DNA of 64,000 bases from Pandoraea terrigena (GCF_902459705.1 NZ_CABPRU010000009.1:124001-188000), one strand, 5' to 3'. Numbered from the stretch's first letter, positions 43,957-53,991 are shown. A program made the numbers and translations. The notes: generated by a model from the letters alone, not told the origin.

Positions 43957-44173
43957 ACGGGGGCTCCGAAACGGAATGGCATGCCAGCCGTCGGCATGTC
44001 CTGAGGAAATGCCATAGATATACCGCGGGTTAATCCTAACCGTATTGATCTTGACGAAGCAAGCGCGAGAAAACGGCGTGCCACTGTGGCGATGCGCCCG
44101 AAAGGTTTGGCGCGCAGCACTTGCGCCGGCTCCGTGGACGGCACGCGACGAACGTCCCGGCGCACACGGTGCG

Positions 44174-44686
44174 CTAGAAATGCAGTCCGAAGTATTCGGG
44201 CGCGCCGGCGAAGAGCTGCGTGCTCGACCCCGGCGTGGACAGCGCGCGATGCCAGACGGTTTGATACAGGCCCGTCAGACCGGCATGCGGCCCGGTGACC
44301 ATGGTGTCGTCGGATTCCGACACCCCGGCGTTGCCGAGCATGCCGCCGAGCGCGCCGCCGCTGACGACGATCGGATCGGATGCCCAGACGCCTGCGTCCG
44401 TGAACACGTCGTGCCATGGCGCTGGCGCAACGCCTATAAGTGCCGCCGGAGGAGAACCTGGCGGGTCGAAGACCGGTGCGCGGGCCGCACGCTTCATGCG
44501 TGCGGCCCGCGACAGCCGGGCGCCATGCCGGGCGTGCGCGACGGTGCTCTTCTTGCTTACCGACGCCCCCGAATGACTTACGGAGTCGGACGGATTCGCG
44601 GCATGTGCCGATGCCGGTATCCAGAAGCAACACAGCGCCAGCATGACGCCCATGAGGCCCATGAGGCGATTGAGCGATTTCGTCAT
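44174..44686 (-). CDS. Small secreted protein of unknown function
   Basis: A 170-residue protein starting at 44686 (GAGGATGCC before ATG). A signal peptide (MTKSLNRLMGLMGVMLALCCFWIPASAHA, cleavage near SAHA-AN) is clear. The mature part is short of recognisable domains: a basic alanine/arginine segment (about 45-65), then a glycine/valine-rich half. I recognise no family. A larger overlapping frame upstream is a shadow. It is divergent from gor. Confidence 0.55.
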   Translation of the reverse strand: MTKSLNRLMGLMGVMLALCCFWIPASAHAANPSDSVSHSGASVSKKSTVAHARHGARLSRAARMKRAARAPVFDPPGSPPAALIGVAPAPWHDVFTDAGVWASDPIVVSGGALGGMLGNAGVSESDDTMVTGPHAGLTGLYQTVWHRALSTPGSSTQLFAGAPEYFGLHF

Positions 44687-45081
44687 GGCATCCTCGTTTG
44701 TCAGGTGTGAAACGCGCCTGTCCCGACAAACGTGAAGCAAATTTCAGACCACGGTCCACAACTCATTGATTCTTATGTGCTTCGCTCGCCATCTTCTGCG
44801 CGTTTGCACGACGGCACCCAGGAATTGTTTCATTTCAGAAACATCGAATAGTCACGCGTGATGCGTTCGCGTCGGGTCGTCGAGCACAGTGCCACGCGAC
44901 GCATCGTCACACGGCAAGCGCCGATGCGGACCTCGGACGGCTCTGAAGTCCGGATGGTCCCGCCGACGTCCCATGCGGGTCTCTGGCACAATCGCTCAAC
45001 GCCAGACGCCGCGACCGTCGACACACGGCACGCAGAGCCATGTGAGGGTTCGACGTGCGGCATGACCTACAGGAGTCAGCA
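44687..45081. other. 395-bp divergent region between secreted protein and gor
   Basis: No gene is seen. TGTTTC-N6-GAAACA (44827-44844), perfect 6-bp arms, is the only clear inverted repeat and lies about 240 bp before gor, within an AT-rich patch (44740-44850). It may mark the promoter of one of the two genes. Confidence 0.4.
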
Positions 45082-46443
45082 ATGCCCCAGTTCGATGTGG
45101 ATCTTTTCGTGATCGGTGCCGGTTCGGGAGGTGTGCGCGCAGCGCGCGTCGCGGCACAATATGGCGCCCGCGTGAAAGTCGCGGAGGAGTTTCGCGTCGG
45201 CGGCACCTGCGTCATTCGCGGTTGTGTGCCGAAGAAGTTGCTCGTCTATGCAAGCCGATTCGCCGATGAGTTCGAGGATGCCGCCGGTTTCGGCTGGCAA
45301 GTGCCCTCCCCCAGGTTCGACTGGAAGACCCTCATTGCGCGCAAGGACAGCGAAATCGCGCGGCTCGAAGGGATCTATCGGGCCAACCTCGAGCGCGCGG
45401 GCGCCGAACTCGTCGAGGCCCGCGCCGTGGTCGAAGGGCCGAACACGGTCGTGCTGCCCGCCACGGGCGAGCGCATCACGGCTCGCCACGTCCTGATCGC
45501 CACCGGCGGCAAACCGGCGGATCAGCCGCACTTCATTGGCCGCGAGCATGCCATTTCGTCTAACGAAGTGTTTCACCTCAAATCGCTGCCCGAGCGCATC
45601 ACGATCATCGGCGGTGGCTACATCGCCCTGGAGTTCGCGGGCGTGTTTGCCGGACTCGGCTCGAAGGTCACGCTCGTGCATCGCGGCCCGCACCTGCTGC
45701 GCGGCTTCGACGACGACGTTCGCCTCTCGCTCGAAACCGCGTATCGCGACCGCGGCATCGAGATCCTGCTCGAGCGCACCGTGGCGCGCGTCGACAAGGC
45801 CCCGGGCCAATTGCGCGTGACAATGTCCGACGGCAGCATGCACGACACCGATGTGCTGCTCAGCGCGGCCGGACGGGTGCCCTACACGCAAGGTCTCGGC
45901 CTGGCCGCGAGCGGCGTGGCACTGAACGAAAAGGGCGCAGTCATCGTCGACGAGTTCTCGCGCACCAACGTGCCGTCGATCTTCGCCGTGGGGGACGTCA
46001 CCGATCGCGTCAACCTGACGCCGATGGCGATTCGCGAAGGACAGGCCTTCGCCGACACGGTGTTCGGGGAACGCACAACGCGCGTCGACCACAAGCAGAT
46101 TCCGACAGCGGTGTTCAGTACGCCGGAGATCGGGGTGGTGGGCCTCACCGAAAGCGAAGCACGCGCTGTCTATTCGGGGCTTCAGGTATACAAGGCGACG
46201 TTCCGGCCGCTCAAGGCAACCCTGTCGGGCCGTCAGGAAAAGGTGCTGATGAAGCTGCTGGTGGACGGTGCCACCGACAAGATCGTCGGCGCCCACATGG
46301 TGGGCGACCACGCAGGCGAGCAAGTGCAGTTGCTCGGCGTGGCATTGTCGATGGGTGCCACGAAGGCCGACTTCGACCGCACGCTCGCAGTACACCCGAC
46401 GGCGGCCGAGGAATGGGTGACGATGCGAACGCCGGTCGCGTGA
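45082..46443 (+). CDS. gor: Glutathione reductase (NADPH)
   Basis: A 453-residue flavoenzyme, start at 45082 (AGGAG, 6-base spacing). FAD-binding GAGSGG (12-17), redox-active disulfide C43/C48 in GGTCVIRGCVPKK, NADPH-binding IGGGYIALE followed by VHRGPHLLR (the Arg pair that selects NADPH), FAD-binding AVGDVTD, and the C-terminal HPTAAEE with the catalytic His. It reduces glutathione disulfide in the cytoplasm. Length is normal. It stands alone, convergent with the NSS transporter. Confidence 0.92.
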   Translation: MPQFDVDLFVIGAGSGGVRAARVAAQYGARVKVAEEFRVGGTCVIRGCVPKKLLVYASRFADEFEDAAGFGWQVPSPRFDWKTLIARKDSEIARLEGIYRANLERAGAELVEARAVVEGPNTVVLPATGERITARHVLIATGGKPADQPHFIGREHAISSNEVFHLKSLPERITIIGGGYIALEFAGVFAGLGSKVTLVHRGPHLLRGFDDDVRLSLETAYRDRGIEILLERTVARVDKAPGQLRVTMSDGSMHDTDVLLSAAGRVPYTQGLGLAASGVALNEKGAVIVDEFSRTNVPSIFAVGDVTDRVNLTPMAIREGQAFADTVFGERTTRVDHKQIPTAVFSTPEIGVVGLTESEARAVYSGLQVYKATFRPLKATLSGRQEKVLMKLLVDGATDKIVGAHMVGDHAGEQVQLLGVALSMGATKADFDRTLAVHPTAAEEWVTMRTPVA

Positions 46444-46525
46444 TTCGCCGGCGCGTCGCGTTGGCCCTGTAGGTCCGGTAGGTCGACTGAGGCGCGGACG
46501 GGCACGATGCCCCGTTCGTCGCCCA

Positions 46526-47920
46526 TCAAAGGCTTTGGTACCACACGCCGAAGATGGCAATGGGCGTGAGCACGAGCAGCAGCACGCGCCACACCGGCAC
46601 GAACCACTGTGCTCGCGTGCCATCGAGTACGGTGCGCGCCGTTGGCCAAATCCGTGCGCCGATGAACCATGCCACGCACAACCCGCCCGCAGGCGTCAAC
46701 AGATTGACCGTCGTGTAGTCCATCAGATCGAAGATCGTGCGATCGAAAATGCGTACGTCCGACCACACGCCGAACGACAGCGCGGCAGGTGCGCCGAAGA
46801 CGAACGTGGCGACCAGCACTGCCACCACGGCCGGCCCGCGGCGCCATTGATATTCGTCGATGAGAAAGGCCGTGACCGGTTCGAACAGCGAGACGGCGGA
46901 CGTGAGCGCCGCAAACAGAAGCAGCAGGAAGAATGCGATCGCCACGAGATGGCCGAACGGCATCTGCGCGAATATCGCGGGCATCGTGATGAACGTCAGG
47001 CCCGGACCTGCATTGGGCGCCACGCCGAACGCGAACACCGCCGGGAGAATCATCAGCCCGGCGAGGCAGCAGGCCAGTGTTGCGAGCGTCGCCACCCAGA
47101 CGGCCGAGCTGGCCAGTCGCGCGTCCTTGGGCAGATAGGAGCCATAGACGACGATCATGCCCGCACCGAGCGACAACGAGAAGAAAGCCAGCCCCAGCGC
47201 CTCGAGCAAGGTGGCGCCGGAAATGACGGAGAAATCGGGCGTCAGGAACCAGGCAATCCCGGCCATCGCGCCCGGCAAGGTGACGGCCCGGGCAATCACC
47301 AGCAGCATCAGCAGGAACAGTGCGGGCATGAGCCACTTGCCCGCCCGCTCGATGCCCTTTTGCACGCCGGCGGCAACAATGACAGCCGTCAGCCCGAGAA
47401 AGGCGCCCATGCTCGCGAGCGACGCCACTGGATCCGCGATGAATGCCGAGAATTCGCTGACCAGTCGCTCGGCGTCGCTGGCCAACACCGTCCCCGTCAT
47501 CACCCGCATGAGATAGGCCACCGTCCACCCGCCGACGACGACGTAGAACGACAGGATCGCGAACGCGTTGAACGTGGCGATGCGCCCGACCCATGCCCAG
47601 CGTCGACCGCCCAATTCTCGCAACGCCGTCGTGATCGACTTGCCCGTCAACCGTCCGAGCGTCATCTCGGCGAGCAACAACGCAACGCCAAGCGTCAGCA
47701 CGCAGCCCAGGTAGACGGCGAGAAACGCGCCACCGCCGTGCTGGCCCACCACGTAGGGAAATTTCCATACCGCGCCGAGCCCCACGGCGGACCCGGCCGC
47801 TGCCAGGATGAAGCCTAGCCGCGATCCCCAGGTCGCGCGGCCCGTGATGGCGAGCGCATCAGAAGTCGCGCCCGTCGAGGCGACCAGCGGTGCTGCGGGG
47901 GTATCAGGCAAATGGGACAC
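46526..47920 (-). CDS. NSS (SNF)-family sodium-dependent transporter
   Basis: I place the start at GTG 47920, because GGAGGAG lies only four bases upstream; the longer frame to 47947 has no such site. The 464-residue protein has about 11-12 helices. The first helix carries the NSS signature SAVGLGAVWKFPYVVGQHGGGAF, the broken helix that binds Na+ and substrate. Family members (LeuT, TyT1) import amino acids or similar amines with sodium. The substrate cannot be deduced. Confidence 0.88.
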   Translation of the reverse strand: MSHLPDTPAAPLVASTGATSDALAITGRATWGSRLGFILAAAGSAVGLGAVWKFPYVVGQHGGGAFLAVYLGCVLTLGVALLLAEMTLGRLTGKSITTALRELGGRRWAWVGRIATFNAFAILSFYVVVGGWTVAYLMRVMTGTVLASDAERLVSEFSAFIADPVASLASMGAFLGLTAVIVAAGVQKGIERAGKWLMPALFLLMLLVIARAVTLPGAMAGIAWFLTPDFSVISGATLLEALGLAFFSLSLGAGMIVVYGSYLPKDARLASSAVWVATLATLACCLAGLMILPAVFAFGVAPNAGPGLTFITMPAIFAQMPFGHLVAIAFFLLLLFAALTSAVSLFEPVTAFLIDEYQWRRGPAVVAVLVATFVFGAPAALSFGVWSDVRIFDRTIFDLMDYTTVNLLTPAGGLCVAWFIGARIWPTARTVLDGTRAQWFVPVWRVLLLVLTPIAIFGVWYQSL

Positions 47921-48181
47921 GTATCTCCTCCGGAATCGGCCGTGCACGCCGCGCCGACCAACGTCGGCACGCGTGCGTCACGACACTTGTCATGGAATGA
48001 CGTCAAGCAGATTACCGGCGCGGCACCGCATCACCATGGGGACGATGCAGCTCACGGGCGCCAGCACGCGACACCACCAGGGTGGCCGGAGAGTCTACGC
48101 GGGAAAAGATCCCACCCAATTAGGAAAGCACCCAAAATGCTTGGCCGCGCCCCGGGGGCGGGGTTGCCGGCACCAGGCGCG

Positions 48182-48943
48182 TCAGTGACCCAGTGCGACT
48201 TCGCCGGCAGCGGCGGAGCGCGTGCCCGGCGTGGGTGGATTACTCTCCCCGCGATACGCAAACACGACGGAGAATTTCGTCGTATCGCCCTCGTTGCGCC
48301 CGGCCGCGTGGAACAGGCCACTGTGAAAGAGCACGACATCGCCCTGCGCCAGAGCGACCTGCTGGCCGCGTGCGACGAGCGGCTGGTTGTCCGGTTCGTC
48401 GGGACGCAGGAAGTCGAGCGAATCGAGTTGGTGCGGTTTGAGTTGCTCGCGATGCGATCCGGGGATGAAGCGAAGCGCACCGTTCTCGCGTGTTTCCGGC
48501 CCAAGCGCCAGCCACACGGAGACCAGCGAATTCTGCGGGAACGACCAATACCGGATATCGCGATGCCAGCCGGTTGCCGTGCCGAAATGCGGATGCTTGG
48601 TCATCACGCAATTGTGGTGCGCCAGCGTGAGCACCACGTTCTCGCCAAAAATCTGCGCGAGCGACTCGACCAGATCCGGACGCGTTGCCCAGCGACGCAG
48701 CGCTTCGCCACGATCGTAAGCCTTGAGCAGACGACGAACGGTCTGACCGCCCTGCGCATCGCGCGATGCAGGCGCCCCTTCATAACCGACGTCGGCTTCG
48801 AACTCGAGCGGTAACGTGGCCGCCGCCAGTTGCGCTCGCGCGTCGGCCAGCATTGCCTCGCAGTCGGCCTGCGCCACATAGCGTGGAAGTATCAGATAGC
48901 CGTCGTTACGGAAGGTTTCGAGCTGCGATGCGGTAAGCGCCAT
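48182..48943 (-). CDS. Phytanoyl-CoA dioxygenase-like (PhyH) protein
   Basis: A 253-residue protein, start at 48943 (MALTASQ). No strong ribosome-binding site is seen; a start at 49030 would add 29 residues of poor sequence. The Fe(II)/2-oxoglutarate facial triad is visible as H127 and D129 in GWHRDIRYW and probably H212 in GLFHAAGRN; the 2-oxoglutarate arginine is likely in the final beta strand (R231 region, YRGES). Family members hydroxylate fatty acyl-CoAs, ectoine or secondary metabolites. Monocistronic; substrate unknown. Confidence 0.83.
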   Translation of the reverse strand: MALTASQLETFRNDGYLILPRYVAQADCEAMLADARAQLAAATLPLEFEADVGYEGAPASRDAQGGQTVRRLLKAYDRGEALRRWATRPDLVESLAQIFGENVVLTLAHHNCVMTKHPHFGTATGWHRDIRYWSFPQNSLVSVWLALGPETRENGALRFIPGSHREQLKPHQLDSLDFLRPDEPDNQPLVARGQQVALAQGDVVLFHSGLFHAAGRNEGDTTKFSVVFAYRGESNPPTPGTRSAAAGEVALGH

Positions 48944-49060
48944 GATGGTCGGCGAAGCGGGGAAATAGCTTGACGTTGAGGGAAATTCGACAGTGCTGCT
49001 GGGTGAATCGGGAGGACTGGCGCGACACACTTGTATGACGTCGCGCGCTGGACGACGTGC

Positions 49061-49429
49061 TCAGGCGGCGCGCTTGCGTCGTCGTGGCGGCAGTTCCACG
49101 GCGGCATTGCGCTCGCGCGCGGGTTCGGGCTGCGGCACGTCGGTGCCGGGCAGCGACGCTTGCGGATTCCCAACTGGGCGCGGCGTGTCAACCACACTGC
49201 GAAGACGATCGAGTTCGCGCGTAAGCTTCGCCAACTGGTACTCGAGCTGGCAATTACGGCGGTACAACGTGCGCATTTTCTGGCTGAGCGCCTGCGTCTG
49301 TGTCCAGTATTCCGGATACATGACGAAACGCCCGTCAGGGCGCTCCACGACACCCAGCCCGCTCTGCCCCATCACGTCGATGGTTTCCAGCGCGTAGCGT
49401 CGAACTTTTTTTACCGTACCTGCCGCCAT
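49061..49429 (-). CDS. Small coiled-coil protein of unknown function
   Basis: A 122-residue protein, start at 49429 (AGGAAA before ATG; the frame beyond to 49645 is a shadow). An N-terminal segment (VRRYALETIDVMGQSGLGVVERPDGRFVMYPEYW, split) precedes a coiled coil at about 40-80 (QKMRTLYRRNCQLEYQLAKLTRELD). The tail is proline-rich and basic. I recognise no named family. Confidence 0.6.
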   Translation of the reverse strand: MAAGTVKKVRRYALETIDVMGQSGLGVVERPDGRFVMYPEYWTQTQALSQKMRTLYRRNCQLEYQLAKLTRELDRLRSVVDTPRPVGNPQASLPGTDVPQPEPARERNAAVELPPRRRKRAA

Positions 49430-49523
49430 TGATTTCCTACAGTCCCAGCCTGAGAGAGTCAGGCGCGGCATTTTGCCACGAATTCGCCCCGGCCGGGCGG
49501 CAAACACCCTGCCGGGTAGAGAT

Positions 49524-49727
49524 TTATTTTCGGCTGCCAGCCCCGTCAGCCGGACGTGTCGACTCGGCCGGCGTGGACGTCGGTGCGTGTTTCGGCTTGT
49601 CGATATCGATGGAAACGGGGTCGCTGGCCGGAAACGTCTCCTCAAGGGCTTCGTCGAGGTCGCGTTCCACGCTGTCTTCCGGCTGGGGGTGCTGTGGATC
49701 GGGCTTGCGCGTCGGGGTATCGCTCAT
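49524..49727 (-). CDS. Small acidic protein with a TFPASDP motif
   Basis: A 67-residue protein with a strong ribosome-binding site (GGAGG, 5-base spacing; start 49727). The core EALEETFPASDPVS is shared by small acidic proteins seen in many proteobacteria whose function is unknown. It is hydrophilic with no signal peptide. It lies downstream of fdsD on the same strand after 100 bp. Confidence 0.75.
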   Translation of the reverse strand: MSDTPTRKPDPQHPQPEDSVERDLDEALEETFPASDPVSIDIDKPKHAPTSTPAESTRPADGAGSRK

Positions 49728-49827
49728 CAAATCCTCCGCAGATGGGGCCGCGCCAGGGCGCGACGGCACTTCCCACTATACCGCGAGCCGCGTATCTTCG
49801 CCTCGACGTAGAGCGCCCTGGCTGGGC

Positions 49828-50061
49828 TCACCTCGCCGGCGTCAACTGCGCACGATGACGAACCAGTGCTTCCCGCACCAGCAAATGCATCTCTGCGGAG
49901 GCCGGCGTGTCGGCGAGCGCCAGGATCTCGGCGCGCATGCGGGGATCCCAGAACTTATGCAGATGCGCGGCGACTTCATCCAGCGCTTCGTCGCGATCGG
50001 GTAACGATTCGAAGAAGTCCGCGATGCGGTTGGCCATGCGCACGAGGTTGTTGCCGTCCAT
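49828..50061 (-). CDS. fdsD: Formate dehydrogenase delta subunit FdsD
   Basis: A 77-residue protein starting at 50061 (AGGAG, 7-base spacing). LVRMANRIADFF at the N-terminus and HLHKFWDPRM in the middle are the marks of the FdsD/FdhD delta family, found only with NAD-dependent soluble molybdenum formate dehydrogenases. It is needed for maturation or stability of the FdsABG complex. It is the last gene of the fds operon, 35 bp after fdhD. Confidence 0.92.
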   Translation of the reverse strand: MDGNNLVRMANRIADFFESLPDRDEALDEVAAHLHKFWDPRMRAEILALADTPASAEMHLLVREALVRHRAQLTPAR

Positions 50062-50096
50062 CGAAAATCTCCTGCTTTCCTGCTGCTTCGTTGCCG

Positions 50097-51098
50097 TCAA
50101 GCGCTGGCGTCGAGCGCCGCCCCGCCGGAGTAAATGACGCACTGCTCGCCGCGCACGAAACCCACCAGCGTAACGCCCGCACCCTCGGCCGTTCGTACCG
50201 CCAGGGCCGTCGCCGCCGAGACCGCCGCGACCATCGGAATGCCCACCTGCGCCGCCTTTTGCACGATTTCGACGCTCGCACGACTCGTCATGAGCACGAA
50301 GCCACGATCGAACGCCTGCGCATCACGCGCGAGCGCGCCGATCAGCTTGTCGAGCGCATTGTGCCGCCCAACGTCTTCACGCAAGCAAAGTATTTCGCCC
50401 TGCGGCGAGCACCAGGCCGCGCCGTGTACGGCGCCTGTCACGCCGTTCAGCGGCTGATGTCGCGCCAGACCGGCATGCGCGGCGGCCAGCGCCGCATGCG
50501 ACACGCGCAGCGGCGCACCAGCGGCCGGCAACGGCCTCAGCACCTGATCGAGGCTCTCCGTCCCACACAACCCGCAGCCGGTGCGCCCGGTGAGATTTCT
50601 GCGCCGCTCCTTGAGTCCGGCAAACGCGCGCGACGAGACCTCGAGATGTGCGGTCACGCCCTGCGCCGTTGCCGTCACGTCGATGCCATAACACTCGCGC
50701 CGGTCGGTCAGAATGCCCTCGGACAACGCGAAGCCCAGCGCAAAGTCTTCGATATCGGCCGGGGTGGCGAGCATCACCACGTGGGAGATGCCATTGAACT
50801 CCAGCGCCACGGGCACTTCTTCGGCCAGCGCATCGCTCGCCGACTGCCACGCCCCATGTCGGAAGCGCCGCACGGCGAAGGTCGCGCTTGGCGCAAGGCG
50901 CTCCGGGTCGATCGCGGCAGGCGCCACGTCGCAGGCCGGCGCGGCAACGCCGCGAGCGGCATCGTTCGCCTCTTCGATAGGATCGGCGTCGCCCGGCGCC
51001 GCGCCCTCGCGCTGCGATTCGCGGACGGGCTGCCCGTCGTCCCGGTCACGTAATGGGTTGAACATCGTCAATCGCTGACTCCACGTCAATTCATCCAT
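50097..51098 (-). CDS. fdhD: Formate dehydrogenase sulfurtransferase FdhD
   Basis: A 333-residue protein, start at 51098; an internal ATG at about 51065 is an alternative. The essential cysteine loop is present as TGCGLCGTE, which transfers sulfur from IscS to bis-MGD so that the formate dehydrogenase becomes active. EVPVALEFNGIS and the C-terminal HNALDKLIG match the family. The 80-residue N-terminal extension (about 1-75) is longer than in E. coli FdhD. It lies 7 bp after fdsA. Confidence 0.93.
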   Translation of the reverse strand: MDELTWSQRLTMFNPLRDRDDGQPVRESQREGAAPGDADPIEEANDAARGVAAPACDVAPAAIDPERLAPSATFAVRRFRHGAWQSASDALAEEVPVALEFNGISHVVMLATPADIEDFALGFALSEGILTDRRECYGIDVTATAQGVTAHLEVSSRAFAGLKERRRNLTGRTGCGLCGTESLDQVLRPLPAAGAPLRVSHAALAAAHAGLARHQPLNGVTGAVHGAAWCSPQGEILCLREDVGRHNALDKLIGALARDAQAFDRGFVLMTSRASVEIVQKAAQVGIPMVAAVSAATALAVRTAEGAGVTLVGFVRGEQCVIYSGGAALDASA

Positions 51099-51105
51099 CG
51101 CGCCC

Positions 51106-53991
51106 CTACTTCGCCGGTACCGGCTCGGCGGGCATGTGGGCCGCATCGAGCAGCGCGAGCTGCGTGCGGTTGAATGTCGAATATGTCGACTGCCATGCCG
51201 AGGGTTGCACCACCGGCAGCACTTGGACGGCCGTTACCTTGTACTCAGGGCAATTGGTCGCCCAGTCCGAGTTGTCGGTCGTGATGACGTTTGCGCCCGA
51301 CTCGGGAAAGTGGAACGTCGTGTACACCACGCCCGGCTGCATGCGCTCACTGACGCGCGCGCGCAATACCGTTTCGCCCGCTCGGCTGCGAATGCCGACC
51401 CAATCGCCGTCCTTGATGCCGCGATCCTGCGCATCGACCGGGTGGATCTCGAGCCGGTCCTCATCATGCCAGGCCACATTGTCCGTGCGACGCGTCTGCG
51501 CGCCGACATTGTATTGCGAGAGGATGCGCCCCGTGGTGAGCAACAGCGGGTAGCGCGGCGTGACCTTCTCGTCCGTCGGCACGTACCGCGTGATCATGAA
51601 ACGCCCCTTGCCACGCACGAACGCATGCACGTGCATGATCGGCGTACCGTCAGGTGCCTCATCGTTGCATGGCCATTGAAGACTGCCGGCCTCGTCCAGT
51701 CGCGCGTAGCTCACGCCGCTGAAGGTCGGCGTCAGCCGGGCAATCTCGTCCATGATCTGCGACGGATGCGTGTAAGGCATCTCGTACCCCAATCGCTTCG
51801 CGAGCGCGATCGTCACCTCCCAGTCCGCCATGCCCGGCAGCGGCGCCATCACACGACGCACGCGCGAGATGCGCCGCTCCGCGTTCGTGAACGTGCCATC
51901 CTTTTCAAGGAATGTCGTGCCCGGCAGCAGCACGTGCGCGTATTTGGCCGTTTCGTTCAGGAAGATGTCCTGCACGACGATGCACTCCATCGCCTCCATG
52001 GCCGCCGCCACGTGCTGCGTATTCGGGTCGGACTGCACGATGTCCTCGCCCTGGCAATAGAGTCCCTTGAAGCTGCCATGCACCGCGGCGTCGAACATGT
52101 TAGGAATGCGCAGTCCCGGCTCAGCCTGCAACGTGACGCCCCACGCGGCCTCGAACGCCGCGCGCACCAGCGTATCGGAAACATGACGATAGCCGGGCAA
52201 CTCGTGGGGGAACGACCCCATGTCGCACGATCCCTGCACGTTGTTCTGGCCGCGCAATGGGTTCACGCCAACACCCTCGCGACCGACATTGCCCGTGGCC
52301 ATCGCCAGGTTGGCAATACCCATGACCGCGGTCGACCCCTGCACGTGCTCGGTCACCCCCAGGCCGTAATAGATCGCGGCATTGCCGCCCGTGGCATACA
52401 GGCGCGCCGCGCCGCGAATCTGCTCGGCAGGCACGCCCGTGACGACGGACACCGCTTCGGGCGAATTCTCGGGCAACGCCACGAAGTCGCGCCACTGCGC
52501 GAAGGCGCGGTCTTCGCAACGCTCGGCGATGAACGCCTCGGCCAGCAGCCCTTCGGTCACGATCACATGCGCGAGGGCATTGACCATCGCCACGTTGGTC
52601 CCGGGGCGCAGCGGCAAGTGGAAGGCGGCTTTCACATGCGGCCCGTCGACGATGTCGATGCGGCGCGGATCGATCACGATCAGGTTCGCCCCCTCTCGCA
52701 CCCGACGCTTGAGCCGCGAGGCGAACACCGGGTGCCCGTCGGTCGGGTTCGCGCCCATCACGAGAATCACGTCCGAGTGCTCGATCGACTTGAACGTCTG
52801 CGTGCCGGCCGACTCGCCGAGCGTCTGCTTCAATCCGTAACCGGTCGGCGAGTGGCACACGCGCGCGCAGGTATCGACGTTGTTGTTCCCGAACGCGGCA
52901 CGCACCAGCTTCTGCACGAGATACGTCTCTTCGTTCGTGCAACGCGATGACGTGATGCCGCCAATGGCGTCGCGCCCGTACGTCGCTTGAATCCGCCGGA
53001 ACTCCGAGGCCGCGTAGTCCAGCGCCTCGTCCCATGACACTTCGCGCCACGGATCGGTAATCCTGCTGCGGATCATCGGCTTGGTGATGCGTTCTTTATG
53101 CGTGGCGTATCCCCAGGCAAAGCGCCCCTTCACACAGGCGTGGCCCTCGTTCGCCTGGCCATCCTTGTAGGGCGTCATGCGAACGACTTCCCCACCCTTC
53201 ATTTCCGCCTTGAACGCGCAGCCCACCCCGCAGTAGGCACACGTCGTCACCACGGCATGCTCAGGCTGTCCCAGCGCGATGACGCTTTTTTCCTGCAACG
53301 TCGCCGTCGGGCAGGCCGACACGCACGCGCCGCACGATACGCACTCCGAATCCATGAACGGCTGCGCTTGCCCGGCCGAGACACGCGATTCGAAGCCACG
53401 GCCTGAGATGGTCAGCGCAAACGTGCCCTGCGTTTCCTCGCACGCCCGCACACAGCGATTGCAGACGATGCATTTCGACGGGTCATACGTGAAATACGGG
53501 TTCGACTCGTCCTTCGCATCGTGGAGATGGTTATCGCCCTCGAAGCCGTAGCGCACCTCGCGTAGCCCGGTCACGCCCGCCATGTCCTGCAACTCGCAAT
53601 CGCCGTTGGCCGCGCAGGTCAGGCAATCGAGCGGGTGATCGGAGATGTAGAGCTCCATCACGTTGCGGCGCAGGTCCTGTAGCGCCGGGGACTGCGTGCG
53701 CACCTTCATGCCAGGCTCGACGGGGGTCGTGCACGAGGCGGGAAATCCGCGCCGCCCCTCGATCTCGACCAGGCACAAGCGGCACGACCCGAACGGCTCG
53801 AGCGAATCGGTCGCACAGAGCTTGGGGATGTTGACGTCGCAGCCCGCTGCCGCGCGCATGATCGACGTGCCGGCCGGCACGCTCACGGCCTGGCCGTCGA
53901 TCTCGAGGGTGACGACGACGTCGCTCTCGCGCGACGGGGTGCCCATGTCCGGGTCGTGGCCCGGCGTGACGGATGTGCTCAGATGGTTCAT
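51106..53991 (-). CDS. fdsA: NAD-dependent formate dehydrogenase catalytic subunit FdsA
   Basis: A 961-residue molybdoenzyme. N-terminal [2Fe-2S] domain (about 25-105, CDVNIPKLC...GSCRLCLVEI), a His/Cys-ligated 4Fe-4S segment (DHPLDCLTCAANGDCEL), and two ferredoxin-like 4Fe-4S clusters (CIVCNRCVRACEE and CVSCGACVSACPT). A fifth [4Fe-4S] motif CAYCGVGCAF opens the bis-MGD domain. The Mo-ligating cysteine is in CARVCHSPTGYGL (near 376) with its neighbouring His. It oxidises formate to CO2 and passes electrons to FdsB/G and NAD+. Spacing to fdsB upstream is 30 bp. Confidence 0.95.
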   Translation of the reverse strand: MNHLSTSVTPGHDPDMGTPSRESDVVVTLEIDGQAVSVPAGTSIMRAAAGCDVNIPKLCATDSLEPFGSCRLCLVEIEGRRGFPASCTTPVEPGMKVRTQSPALQDLRRNVMELYISDHPLDCLTCAANGDCELQDMAGVTGLREVRYGFEGDNHLHDAKDESNPYFTYDPSKCIVCNRCVRACEETQGTFALTISGRGFESRVSAGQAQPFMDSECVSCGACVSACPTATLQEKSVIALGQPEHAVVTTCAYCGVGCAFKAEMKGGEVVRMTPYKDGQANEGHACVKGRFAWGYATHKERITKPMIRSRITDPWREVSWDEALDYAASEFRRIQATYGRDAIGGITSSRCTNEETYLVQKLVRAAFGNNNVDTCARVCHSPTGYGLKQTLGESAGTQTFKSIEHSDVILVMGANPTDGHPVFASRLKRRVREGANLIVIDPRRIDIVDGPHVKAAFHLPLRPGTNVAMVNALAHVIVTEGLLAEAFIAERCEDRAFAQWRDFVALPENSPEAVSVVTGVPAEQIRGAARLYATGGNAAIYYGLGVTEHVQGSTAVMGIANLAMATGNVGREGVGVNPLRGQNNVQGSCDMGSFPHELPGYRHVSDTLVRAAFEAAWGVTLQAEPGLRIPNMFDAAVHGSFKGLYCQGEDIVQSDPNTQHVAAAMEAMECIVVQDIFLNETAKYAHVLLPGTTFLEKDGTFTNAERRISRVRRVMAPLPGMADWEVTIALAKRLGYEMPYTHPSQIMDEIARLTPTFSGVSYARLDEAGSLQWPCNDEAPDGTPIMHVHAFVRGKGRFMITRYVPTDEKVTPRYPLLLTTGRILSQYNVGAQTRRTDNVAWHDEDRLEIHPVDAQDRGIKDGDWVGIRSRAGETVLRARVSERMQPGVVYTTFHFPESGANVITTDNSDWATNCPEYKVTAVQVLPVVQPSAWQSTYSTFNRTQLALLDAAHMPAEPVPAK

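Noticed and set aside
43893-44759. 288-codon minus frame over the secreted protein
   Set aside because: It overlaps the better-supported signal-peptide gene in another frame and the DASS start; composition is shadow-like.
47921-47947. Upstream start of the NSS gene
   Set aside because: GTG 47920 has GGAGGAG at ideal distance; the longer form has no such site.
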